DNA from: Dyella_B sp035277725
GTDB lineage: Bacteria; Pseudomonadota; Gammaproteobacteria; Xanthomonadales; Rhodanobacteraceae
Assembly: GCF_035277725.1 (NCBI RefSeq)
Contig: NZ_DATEJY010000198.1
Location: 8,210 to 72,209, forward strand
Length of the DNA stretch: 64,000 nucleotides
Direction of reading: 5' to 3'
Of this stretch, positions 53,611-61,858 are shown piece after piece. Made by a program: the position numbers and the translations under genes. The notes under the pieces are model-generated. The model was not told the origin of the DNA. It did not search any database and saw only the letters and a list, made by a program, of their open reading frames with translations. Every line of letters starts with the position of its first letter. Within the stretch, counting starts at the first letter, position 1.

Positions 53611-54582
53611 ATGCACACCATCGACTTCATCGATTCGCATACCGGCGGCGAACCCACCCGGGTCGTGCTTGCCGGCTTTCCGGACCTTGGCAACGGCTCG
53701 CTGGCTGAACGCCGCGACCTGTTCCGCGACCGCTACGATCACTGGCGCCAGGCGATTGCCTGCGAGCCGCGTGGCTCGGACACGATGGTCGGCGCGCTGC
53801 TGTTGCAGCCGACCGATCCATCGGCGTGCGCCGGGGTGATCTATTTCAACAACGTTGGGTATCTCGGCATGTGCGGCCACGGCACCATCGGGTTGATCCG
53901 CACGCTGCATCATCTCGGGCGCATTGCACCCGGCAAGCATAAACTCGAAACGCCGGTCGGCATGGTTGGCATCCAATTGCACGATGACGGCCGCGTGTCG
54001 ATCGACAACGTCGAAAGTTATCGCCACGCCAAAGACGTCGAACTGGACGTGCCCGGCTACGGCAAGGTGAAGGGCGACGTCGCCTGGGGCGGCAACTGGT
54101 TCTTCATCAGCAACGACACGCCGCTGCCGCTCACGCTCGCCAACCAGCGCGCGTTGACGGTGTACACCGAAGCGATTCGTCTGGCATTGGAAGCGGCCAA
54201 CATTCGCGGCGCCGATAGCGAGATCGACCACATCGAAATCAACGCACCTTCCACGCAAGACGATGCCGATGCGCGCAACTTCGTGCTGTGTCCCGGCCTG
54301 GCTTACGACCGCTCGCCCTGCGGTACCGGCACCAGCGCCAAGGTCGCGTGCCTGGCGGCCGACGGCAAACTCGCGCCGGGCCAGGTGTGGCGGCAGGCCG
54401 GTATTCTCGACAGCGTGTTCGAAGCGCAATACACGCCGGGCACACGCGGCGTGCTGCCACGTATCACGGGCAGTGCGCACGTCACGATGCGCGGCCAGTT
54501 GCTGATCGATGATGCAAACGATCCGCTCGCCTGGGGTGTTGGAGTTCGGGGTATTGGAGTTCGGGGTATCGGCACCGCGTGA
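53611..54582 (+). CDS. 4-hydroxyproline 2-epimerase
   Basis: 323 residues from MHTIDFIDSHTGGEPTRVV, the family opening. The two catalytic cysteines are in GMCGHGTIG (about 89-97) and SPCGTGTSAK (about 233-242). It converts trans-4-hydroxy-L-proline to cis-4-hydroxy-D-proline, first step of the pathway; the neighbours supply every later step, which excludes a simple proline racemase role. The C-terminus ends in a repeat-encoded tail (GVGVRGIGVRGIGTA) from a 15-base tandem repeat. Stop overlaps the next GTG start (GTGA). Confidence 0.94.
   Translation: MHTIDFIDSHTGGEPTRVVLAGFPDLGNGSLAERRDLFRDRYDHWRQAIACEPRGSDTMVGALLLQPTDPSACAGVIYFNNVGYLGMCGHGTIGLIRTLHHLGRIAPGKHKLETPVGMVGIQLHDDGRVSIDNVESYRHAKDVELDVPGYGKVKGDVAWGGNWFFISNDTPLPLTLANQRALTVYTEAIRLALEAANIRGADSEIDHIEINAPSTQDDADARNFVLCPGLAYDRSPCGTGTSAKVACLAADGKLAPGQVWRQAGILDSVFEAQYTPGTRGVLPRITGSAHVTMRGQLLIDDANDPLAWGVGVRGIGVRGIGTA
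54533..54572 (+). repeat. 15-base tandem repeat at the epimerase 3' end
   Basis: Unit GGGGTNTTGGAGTTC, two full copies and a partial third, in frame. It adds GVGVRGIGVRG to the protein tail. Confidence 0.85.
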
Positions 54583-55682
54583 AGAGTTACGACCTGATCA
54601 TTGTCGGCGCAGGCATCGTCGGCACTGCTTGCGCGGACTACGCCAGCGAGCAGGGCCTGCGCGTGGCGATCGTCGAACCCGGCCCGATCGGCGGCGGTGC
54701 CACCGCAGCAGCCATGGGCCATCTGGTGGCGATGGATGATGATCCCGCCGAACTGGCGCTGGCGAATTATTCGCTGGGCTTGTGGGAAGAGTTCACTCAC
54801 GTCGAACAGATCGAATACAACCGCTGCGGCACCTTGTGGGTGGCCAGCAGCGAGGCCGAATACGCGCATATTCCGGAAAAAATCGCGCGTCTCGCCGCGG
54901 TGGGTGCGCAAGCCGAACTGATCGATAGCGAACAGCTCTACCGCCTTGAACCGTCGCTTGCGCCCGGCTTGCGCGGCGGCATGCGCGTGCCGCGCGAAGC
55001 GGTGGTGTATCCGCCGGGCATGGCGCGTCATCTGCTTGATCGCGCGCGTGCGCGTGGTGTAGTGCTGTATGCACAACGCGCCACCGCCATCACTCGCCAA
55101 GGTGTGCAACTGGATGATCGAACCGGATTGGCCGGCGCCGTGCTGGTCGCCACCGGTTGCGCGCTGCCCCAGCTGTTGCCGCAACTGCCGATGCGCGCGC
55201 GCAAAGGGCATCTGGTGATCACTGATCGCTATCCTGGCCTGATCCACCATCAATTGCTGGAACTCGGCTACGCCGACAGTGCGCACGGCGATGCGGACAG
55301 CAGTGTCGCCTTCAACGTGCAGCCGCGCCCGACCGGACAGATTCTGATCGGCTCGTCGCGCGAGTACAGCAGCAACACGCCAGACGTATCGATGCCGACG
55401 GTCCGACGCATGCTGGAACGTACCTTCCGCTATCTGCCGGCATTGCGCCAATTGGATGCCTTGCGCATCTGGACCGGCTTTCGTCCGGTGAGCGCCGATG
55501 GCCTGCCGTACCTGGGTCGCTTGCCGGACAACGCCCATGTTTGGGTTGCCTCCGGTCACGAAGGCTTGGGCATCACCACCTCGCTGGGCAGCGCGCGGCT
55601 GGTGATCGATCAATACCTGGGTCGCGCTACGGCGATCGATTCGCGCCCTTACGATCCGGCGCGCGCCGTGGCATGCGTATGA
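54579..55682 (+). CDS. D-hydroxyproline dehydrogenase, FAD (DadA-like) subunit
   Basis: 367 residues from a GTG overlapping the epimerase stop. Rossmann motif LIIVGAGIVGTACADYASEQ (about 6-25), then GGGATAAAMGHLV, as in glycine oxidase/DadA-type flavoproteins, and a closing GHEGLGITTSLGSARLV (about 324-340). With the small 2Fe-2S and the FAD/NAD-type subunits downstream it forms a three-part membrane-associated dehydrogenase like the HcnABC/OoxAB type. Oxidises cis-4-hydroxy-D-proline to 1-pyrroline-4-hydroxy-2-carboxylate. Confidence 0.92.
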   Translation: MKSYDLIIVGAGIVGTACADYASEQGLRVAIVEPGPIGGGATAAAMGHLVAMDDDPAELALANYSLGLWEEFTHVEQIEYNRCGTLWVASSEAEYAHIPEKIARLAAVGAQAELIDSEQLYRLEPSLAPGLRGGMRVPREAVVYPPGMARHLLDRARARGVVLYAQRATAITRQGVQLDDRTGLAGAVLVATGCALPQLLPQLPMRARKGHLVITDRYPGLIHHQLLELGYADSAHGDADSSVAFNVQPRPTGQILIGSSREYSSNTPDVSMPTVRRMLERTFRYLPALRQLDALRIWTGFRPVSADGLPYLGRLPDNAHVWVASGHEGLGITTSLGSARLVIDQYLGRATAIDSRPYDPARAVACV

Positions 55683-55921
55683 CGCAGGTACGGATCGACA
55701 TCAATGGACAAGTGCTCGACGTGCCCGCCGGCATCAGCGTGGCGGCGGCGATTGCTCGATTCCGGCCATCGATGCGGCGCTCGGTCAGCGGGCAAATGCG
55801 CGCGCCGTTCTGCGGCATGGGCATCTGTTTCGAATGCCGCGTACGCATCGACGGCGTCGCGCAACAACGCGCGTGCATGACGCCGGTGCGTGAGGGCATG
55901 CAGGTGATCACCGATGGCTGA
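55679..55921 (+). CDS. D-hydroxyproline dehydrogenase, small 2Fe-2S subunit
   Basis: 80 residues from MTQVRIDINGQVLDVPAG, its ATG overlapping the previous TGA; an ATG two codons upstream is an alternative. A beta-grasp ferredoxin of the HcnA type with cysteines in CGMGICFECRV and later QRACMTPV. It passes electrons between the two flavoprotein subunits. Confidence 0.92.
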   Translation: MTQVRIDINGQVLDVPAGISVAAAIARFRPSMRRSVSGQMRAPFCGMGICFECRVRIDGVAQQRACMTPVREGMQVITDG

Positions 55922-57203
55922 GCGCTACGACATCGTGATCGTGGGTGCAGGCCCCGGAGGCTTGGCTGCTGCACAAGCCGCGCTCGCACAGAACGCGCGC
56001 GTCGCCTGGCTCGATGCGCAAGCCACCGCCGGCGGGCAGGTGTGGCGCAAGGATTTCCAACACGGCTGGCCGCAGCGCGCCGAACGCGTCATCACCAAGG
56101 TACTTAGCCATCCCAACATGACGTGGATGCCGCAGACACAAGTGATCGCTGCGGAACAAAACGAACTGCTGCTGCAAAACGAACGGCAAGCCCTGCGCAT
56201 CGCGTATGGCGCATTGATCCTTGCCACCGGCGCACGCGAACTGTTACTGCCCTTCCCCGGCTGGACCTTGCCAGGCGTGACCGGCGCCGGTGGCTTGCAG
56301 GCACTGGCCAAGCAAGGCTGGCCACTCGACGGACGCCGCGTGGTGATCGCCGGCAGCGGTCCGTTGCTATTTGCTGCTGCCGTCACGGCAAAGCGGCACG
56401 GCGCGCGCGTGCTGGGCATTTACGAACAGGCGAACCAAACCGCCGTGCATGCTTTTGCACGCAAGCTGTGGCGCTGGCCCGGCAAAGCACTGCAAGCGGC
56501 GGCGCTGCGCAGCCAGCTGGCAGGCATTCCCTACCACTACGGCAGCATCGTCACGCGCGCACTCGGCGAGCGCGCATTGGAATGCATCGAAGTGGACGGT
56601 CCGCGCGGCATGCAACGCATCGAATGCGAACAACTGGCCATCGGTTACGGCCTGGTACCGAACGTGGAACTCGCGCACATGCTCGGTTGCGCGATGACGC
56701 AGGAAGGCGCGCATCCCTGCGTGCAGGTCGATGCCTCGCAACGCACGAACATTGCCAATGTCTATGCCGCCGGTGAACTGTGCGGCATCGGCGGGCGCGA
56801 CTGCGCGTGGGTGGAAGGGCGCATCGCCGGCATCGCAGCGTCAGGCGGCACCATCGGCGCCGCGCTGCTGCAGCAGCAACGCCACGCACGCAAGTTCGCC
56901 ATCGCGTTACGCAAGCACTTCAAACTCGATCCATACATCCACGATCTGGCAGAACCCGACACCTTGATCTGCCGCTGCGAAGACGTCCCGCTGCAGGCAC
57001 TCAAGGATTACGACGAGGCCCGCAGCGCCAAGCTCGCCACGCGCTGCGGCATGGGCGCCTGCCAAGGCCGCGTGTGCGGCACCGCGCTCGCCGAACTCGG
57101 CCTGTTTCCGCGCAGCGGGCAACGCCCGCCCCTGTTTCCCGCCCGGCTCGCGACGCTGGGCGAATTCGCTTCCTCCTCCGACACTGAAGGATCCATCTCA
57201 TGA
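55914..57203 (+). CDS. D-hydroxyproline dehydrogenase, large FAD subunit with BFD-like domain
   Basis: 429 residues; overlaps the previous gene by 8 bases. N-terminal FAD motif IVIVGAGPGGLAAAQAALAQ (about 7-26), second nucleotide motif VVIAGSGPLLFAAA (about 143), then YAAGELCGIGGRDCAWVEG. The C-terminal bacterioferredoxin-like part has CRCEDVPLQALKD and CGMGACQGRVCG, four cysteines for another 2Fe-2S cluster. This is the HcnB/OoxA type subunit. Stop overlaps the next start as ATGA. Confidence 0.93.
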   Translation: MAERYDIVIVGAGPGGLAAAQAALAQNARVAWLDAQATAGGQVWRKDFQHGWPQRAERVITKVLSHPNMTWMPQTQVIAAEQNELLLQNERQALRIAYGALILATGARELLLPFPGWTLPGVTGAGGLQALAKQGWPLDGRRVVIAGSGPLLFAAAVTAKRHGARVLGIYEQANQTAVHAFARKLWRWPGKALQAAALRSQLAGIPYHYGSIVTRALGERALECIEVDGPRGMQRIECEQLAIGYGLVPNVELAHMLGCAMTQEGAHPCVQVDASQRTNIANVYAAGELCGIGGRDCAWVEGRIAGIAASGGTIGAALLQQQRHARKFAIALRKHFKLDPYIHDLAEPDTLICRCEDVPLQALKDYDEARSAKLATRCGMGACQGRVCGTALAELGLFPRSGQRPPLFPARLATLGEFASSSDTEGSIS

Positions 57204-58105
57204 GCAACGCAACCATGTGGCATGGCGTTCTACCGGCCATCACCACGCCGTTCACCGTCGACGACCAGGTCGATCACGCCTTTCTTGCGACGCACGCCAA
57301 GCAGATGATCGATGCCGGCTGCCGTGGCATCGTGCCGCTCGGTTCATTGGGTGAAGCGGCCACGCTGAGCTTCGACGAAAAGCTCGACATCCTGCGCACG
57401 CTGGTGAAAGCACTGGACGGCCGCGCACCGGTGATTCCCGGCATCGCCTCGCTCTCCACGCGCGAAGCGGTGCAGCTGGCCAAGGAAGCCAAGGCGATCG
57501 GCTGCGGCGGCCTGATGGTGCTGCCGCCGTATGTGTATTCCACCGATTGGCGCGAGATGGGTGCGCACGTGCGCGCCATCATCGCCGCCACCGACTTGCC
57601 GTGCATGCTGTACAACAACCCGGTCGCCTACAAGACCGATTTCTCGCCGACGCAGATCGCGGAACTCGCCAAGGAATTTCCCAACCTGCAAGCGGTGAAG
57701 GAATCCTCAGGCGACGTGCGCCGCTTCGCCGGCATTCGCAGCCTGCTCGGCGATCGTCTGCAACTGCTGGTTGGTATGGACGATGCCATCGTCGAAGGCG
57801 TGGCGATGGGTGCGGTGGGTTGGATCGCCGGCTTGGTGAATGCATATCCGAAGGAATCGGTGAAGCTTTACGAACTCGCGCGCGACGGTGGCCCGAAAGC
57901 CGCCGAATCGCTGTACAAGTGGTTCCTGCCGCTGCTGCGCCTGGACACCGTGCCGACCTTCGTGCAGCTGATCAAGCTGGTGCAGGACAAAACCGGCATG
58001 GGCAGCGAACGCGTGCGCGCACCGCGCTTGCCGGTGGCAGGCGCCGAACGCGAGATGGCATTGAAGATCATCGATCACGCCGTCGCGAACAAGCCGGCCA
58101 TCTGA
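57200..58105 (+). CDS. 1-pyrroline-4-hydroxy-2-carboxylate deaminase (DapA-like)
   Basis: 301 residues, a TIM barrel of the dihydrodipicolinate synthase family. The opening is VLPAITTPFTVDDQVD; the Schiff-base lysine is in QAVKESSGD (about residue 170); the tyrosine of the proton relay is in MLYNNPVAY. In this operon the expected reaction is ring opening, dehydration and deamination to 2-oxoglutarate semialdehyde rather than lysine biosynthesis. Coupled to the upstream gene (ATGA) and one base from the downstream one. Confidence 0.92.
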   Translation: MSNATMWHGVLPAITTPFTVDDQVDHAFLATHAKQMIDAGCRGIVPLGSLGEAATLSFDEKLDILRTLVKALDGRAPVIPGIASLSTREAVQLAKEAKAIGCGGLMVLPPYVYSTDWREMGAHVRAIIAATDLPCMLYNNPVAYKTDFSPTQIAELAKEFPNLQAVKESSGDVRRFAGIRSLLGDRLQLLVGMDDAIVEGVAMGAVGWIAGLVNAYPKESVKLYELARDGGPKAAESLYKWFLPLLRLDTVPTFVQLIKLVQDKTGMGSERVRAPRLPVAGAEREMALKIIDHAVANKPAI

Positions 58106-58106
58106 C

Positions 58107-59693
58107 ATGGGCACGCTTGAACCCATCTTGATCGGCGGACGCTGGTGCGCATCCCTTGATGCGCACGGCAGTTTCCGCGCGGAAGATCCCGCGCATGCCG
58201 AAGCGATCGGCCCTGCGTTTCCCATCAGCGGCGATGCCGATATCGAAGCGGCCATGCGCGCCGCCATCGATGCTGCCGATACGTTGTGTGCGGCGCCGCC
58301 CACGCAGATCGCCGACTTCCTGGAACGCTACGCCGCCGCCATCGAGGCCGACGGCGATTGCCTGGTTGCGTTGGCGCATGCGGAAACGGCGTTGCCGGTC
58401 GAGCCACGCCTGCGCTCGGTGGAATTGCCGCGCACCAGCAACCAGTTGCGCCTCGCCGCGCAAGCCGTGCGCGACTACGCATGGACCGATCCGGTGATCG
58501 ATACGCAAGCCGGTCTGCGTGCGCATCGCGCACCGCTCGGCAAACCGGTGCTGGTGTTCGGACCGAACAATTTCCCGTTCGCGTTCAACGCCATTGCCGG
58601 CAGCGATTTCGCCTCCGCGATCGCCGCGTGCAATCCAGTGATCGCCAAGGCACATCCGTCGCATCCGGCCACCAGCCAACGCCTGGCGCAACTGGCGCAT
58701 ACAGCGTTGCTCGAAGCAGGTCTGCCGGCCGCAGCGGTGCAGATGCTTTATCACTTCGATAACGCGCTTGGCCTTGCCTGGGCGGGTGATGCGCGTCTTG
58801 GCGCGATCGGTTTCACCGGCAGCCGCAACGGTGGTCTTGCACTGAAAGCGGCGGCGGACAAGGCTGGCGTGCCGATCTATGCAGAGCTTTCCAGCATCAA
58901 TCCGGTATTCCTGTTGCCGGGCGCATTGAGCGAACGCGGCGAGGTGCTGGCGCAGGAGTTCTTTGCATCTTGCACGATGGGCAGCGGACAGTTCTGCACC
59001 AATCCCGGCGTGGTGATCGCACCCAAAGGCGAACAGGGCGACGCATTCGTGACGGCAGCAAAAAAGCTGTTTGCCGAAGCCGACCCCAAAGTGCTGTTCT
59101 CGCGCGGCGTACAGCAAAACCTCGCACGTGCGGTGAATGATTTACGCGCCGCCGGTGCACAAGCGCTCACGGGTGGCAGCGTTGGCGACGGCTATCGTTT
59201 CCAGCCGACCTTGCTCAATGTGGACGATGACACGTTCCTCGCCCATGCGGAGAGTTTGCAGGCTGAAGCGTTCGGTCCCGTCAGCCTGATCATTCGCGCG
59301 AAGGATCTGGCGAGCATGCAGCGTATTGCCGCGTCGTTCGAAGGCAACCTCACCGGCACGATCTATCGTTCCGCGGACGGTAGCGACGATGGCGCGTGGC
59401 AAGCGCTCGCACCGGTCTTGCGCAACAAAGTGGGCCGGCTGATCGCCAACAAGATGCCGACTGGCGTTGCCGTCAGCGCGGCGATGAATCACGGTGGGCC
59501 GTATCCGAGCACCAGCCATCCAGGCTTCACGTCGGTGGGCATGCCGGCGTCGATCCGGCGCTTCAGTGCCTTGCACAGTTACGACAATGTGCCCGAAGCG
59601 TTGCTGCCGGTGGAGCTGCACAACCGCAATCCGGGCGGCGTGCAGCGTCTGGTGGATGGACGCTGGACGGATGGAGATATTGGCCAGGAATAA
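58107..59693 (+). CDS. 2-oxoglutarate semialdehyde dehydrogenase (NADP-type ALDH)
   Basis: 528 residues. ALDH landmarks: FGPNNFPFAFNAIAGSD (about 152), cofactor loop FTGSRNGGLAL, the general base Glu in IYAELSSINPVF, and the catalytic Cys in GSGQFCTNPGVV (about 298). Matches the KGSADH-III type which closes hydroxyproline degradation by producing 2-oxoglutarate. Last gene of the operon; the stop is followed by repeat-rich DNA. Confidence 0.93.
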   Translation: MGTLEPILIGGRWCASLDAHGSFRAEDPAHAEAIGPAFPISGDADIEAAMRAAIDAADTLCAAPPTQIADFLERYAAAIEADGDCLVALAHAETALPVEPRLRSVELPRTSNQLRLAAQAVRDYAWTDPVIDTQAGLRAHRAPLGKPVLVFGPNNFPFAFNAIAGSDFASAIAACNPVIAKAHPSHPATSQRLAQLAHTALLEAGLPAAAVQMLYHFDNALGLAWAGDARLGAIGFTGSRNGGLALKAAADKAGVPIYAELSSINPVFLLPGALSERGEVLAQEFFASCTMGSGQFCTNPGVVIAPKGEQGDAFVTAAKKLFAEADPKVLFSRGVQQNLARAVNDLRAAGAQALTGGSVGDGYRFQPTLLNVDDDTFLAHAESLQAEAFGPVSLIIRAKDLASMQRIAASFEGNLTGTIYRSADGSDDGAWQALAPVLRNKVGRLIANKMPTGVAVSAAMNHGGPYPSTSHPGFTSVGMPASIRRFSALHSYDNVPEALLPVELHNRNPGGVQRLVDGRWTDGDIGQE

Positions 59694-59702
59694 CTCGATC
59701 GC

Positions 59703-59735
59703 TCGTCGCTCCGGCGAAAGCCGGGGCCCAGCGAC
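59703..59735. repeat. Single arm of the CCGGCGAAAGCCGG family
   Basis: CGTCGCTCCGGCGAAAGCCG followed by GGGCCCAGCGACTT, without the inverted partner. Confidence 0.75.
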
Positions 59736-59780
59736 TTACCGCAGGTGAGGACATTCGTGATGATGAAAGTTACCTCCACC

Positions 59781-59864
59781 GCCGTCATTCCCGCGAAAGC
59801 GGGAGTCCATGTTGCTCTGATGCATGGCTGGAGATGGATTCCCGCTTTCGCGGGAATGACGGCC
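59781..59864. repeat. Inverted repeat of the CGTCATTCCCGCGAAAGCGG type
   Basis: GCCGTCATTCCCGCGAAAGC and its mirror GCTTTCGCGGGAATGACGGC around about 40 bases. Read in frame it would give VIPAKAG and WIPAFAGMT, the classic sign of spurious translation. Confidence 0.88.
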
Positions 59865-59906
59865 GTGAGGGAGCGCCTACGTCCATCGCACATCTGCAGG
59901 CCGCGA

Positions 59907-61658
59907 TTGAAGACAGTCCTGCTCGCATGCAGCCTCGCGACACTCTACGTTACGGCACAGGCAGAATCATCAACACCAAACCCAACCCAAGCCTTCCACG
60001 CCCTCTACACCCGCGAATGGCAATGGCGCCAGCAGCAATACGCCGGTGGCGATGACGAAGACAGCAACGGCAAAGCGTCCGCTCACTTGCCAAAAGTCGA
60101 TGCCGCTACGCAGGCGATGCGCGAACACTATTGGTCCGGGGTGCTCACGCAACTCAAGACCATTCCCGAATCAAAACTCAGCCAGGAAGACCAGCTCAAC
60201 GACGAGGTCTACCAGCAGCAGATCGAAACACTGCTGGCGAACCAGCAATTCAAGACCTGGCAAATGCCGTTCAACGCCGACTCCGCGTTCTGGAGCGACC
60301 TCGGCTTCAGTGCACGCGGCAACTTCGTCACGGTCAAGGATTATCAAAACTACCTGGGCAAGTTGCACGATATACCACGCTACTTCGACGACGAGATCGC
60401 CAACATGCGCCTGGGCCTGACGCGCGGCTTCACGCAACCGAAAATCATTCTGCAAGGGCGCGATCAATCCATTTCCGCCGTGGCCGATGCGCAGGGCGAG
60501 CAAAACCTGTTCTACACACCGTTCAAGCAGATGCCGGCGACCATCCCCGCTGCACAACAAGACGCCTTGCGCAAACAGGCTTTGGCCGCGATCCAGCAGG
60601 ATGTGATTCCCGCTTACGCCAAACTGCTGACGTTCATGCACAACGACTATTTCCCGCATGCCCGCAGCAGCACCGCGGCGGAGGATTTATCGGACGGCAA
60701 GGCGTTTTACCAGTCGCGGATTCGCCAATTCACCACGCTGGATATGAGCCCCGATGACATTCACGCCTTGGGCCTGAAGGAAATGGCCAGCATCCATCAG
60801 CAGATGCTGGACATCATCAAGCAGACTGGCTTCAAGGGCAGCTTTGCCGATTTTCTGCAATTCCTGCGCACCGATCCGCGCTTTTATGCGAAGACGCCGG
60901 ATGAGTTGCTGAAAGAGGCGGCATGGATCGCCAAGGAAGTCGATGGCGTAGTAGGCAACTACATCGGTCGCCTGCCGCGGCGGCGCTTTACGATCAAACC
61001 GGTGCCGGCGGATCTCGCGCCGATCTATACCGGTGGACGTGGCGGCCCCGGCATTTATCTGGTCAACACGTACGACCTGCCCTCCCGCCCGCTTTATTCG
61101 CTGCCCGCACTCACCTTGCACGAATCCTCACCCGGCCATGCGTTGCAGATGCCGCTCGCCGCTGAATTGAAGGGTCTGCCGGATTTTCGCCGCTATACCT
61201 ACATCTCCGCTTATGGTGAAGGCTGGGCCTTGTATTGCGAATACCTGGGCCAGGAGATGGGCATATACAAGACGCCGTACGATCAGTTCGGTTACTTGAG
61301 CTACCAGGCCTGGCGTGCGGCGCGGTTGGTGGTGGATACCGGTTTGCATCACATGCACTGGACGCGCGAGCAGGCGCGCGAATATCTGCGCCAGAACACC
61401 GCGCTGGCCGAGCACGAAATCGATACCGAAGTGGATCGCTATATCGCGTGGCCAGGGCAAGCTTTGTCGTATTACCTCGGCGAGCTTGAGATACGCCAGG
61501 ATCGTGCGCGGGCTGAAGAGGCGCTGGGGGATAAATTCGATATCCGTGCATTCCATGATGCGGTGCTGTCGACAGGTTCAGTGCCACTGCCGGTGTTGCA
61601 CAAGCGGATCAATCAATTCATTGCGGATGGGGGGAAGTCGCCGTATGCGCAGCAGTAG
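59907..61658 (+). CDS. DUF885 family metallopeptidase-like protein, secreted
   Basis: 583 residues from a TTG start read as MKTVLLACSLATLYVTAQA, a clean signal peptide. Longer in-frame starts from 59745 translate the repeat at 59781-59864 and are rejected. DUF885 signatures: LHESSPGHALQM (about 405), with His and Glu as probable zinc ligands, and SAYGEGWALYCEYLG (about 432). The protein is mostly helical. Related proteins are gluzincin-like peptidases. It follows the hydroxyproline operon but is separated by repeats, so it is probably independent. Start codon uncertain because the ribosome binding site is weak. Confidence 0.85.
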   Translation: MKTVLLACSLATLYVTAQAESSTPNPTQAFHALYTREWQWRQQQYAGGDDEDSNGKASAHLPKVDAATQAMREHYWSGVLTQLKTIPESKLSQEDQLNDEVYQQQIETLLANQQFKTWQMPFNADSAFWSDLGFSARGNFVTVKDYQNYLGKLHDIPRYFDDEIANMRLGLTRGFTQPKIILQGRDQSISAVADAQGEQNLFYTPFKQMPATIPAAQQDALRKQALAAIQQDVIPAYAKLLTFMHNDYFPHARSSTAAEDLSDGKAFYQSRIRQFTTLDMSPDDIHALGLKEMASIHQQMLDIIKQTGFKGSFADFLQFLRTDPRFYAKTPDELLKEAAWIAKEVDGVVGNYIGRLPRRRFTIKPVPADLAPIYTGGRGGPGIYLVNTYDLPSRPLYSLPALTLHESSPGHALQMPLAAELKGLPDFRRYTYISAYGEGWALYCEYLGQEMGIYKTPYDQFGYLSYQAWRAARLVVDTGLHHMHWTREQAREYLRQNTALAEHEIDTEVDRYIAWPGQALSYYLGELEIRQDRARAEEALGDKFDIRAFHDAVLSTGSVPLPVLHKRINQFIADGGKSPYAQQ

Positions 61659-61684
61659 TGATCGTCAGCCTATGTCTATCGCAT

Positions 61685-61812
61685 GCCGTCATTCCAGCGA
61701 AAGCTGGCACGCGGGGAGAGCACATGGATGTGCTCGGCTTTGAGGAGCGAGGAATCCAGTGCCTTTGACGCTTTGAAAGTCACTGGATCCCAGCTTTCGC
61801 TGGGATGACGGA
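61685..61812. repeat. Inverted repeat of the CGTCATTCCAGCGAAAGCTG type
   Basis: GCCGTCATTCCAGCGAAAGC at the left and GCTTTCGCTGGGATGACGG at the right, with a longer interior than the other copies (about 85 bases). Confidence 0.82.
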
Positions 61813-61858
61813 GATTTGGCCTTTTTCGCGAGATAAGTGGAATCCGGGGGAGCAACAC

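Noticed and set aside
53413..54480. 355-codon minus-strand frame opposite the hydroxyproline epimerase
   Set aside because: Antisense shadow; the epimerase has both catalytic cysteines and is coupled to the following gene.
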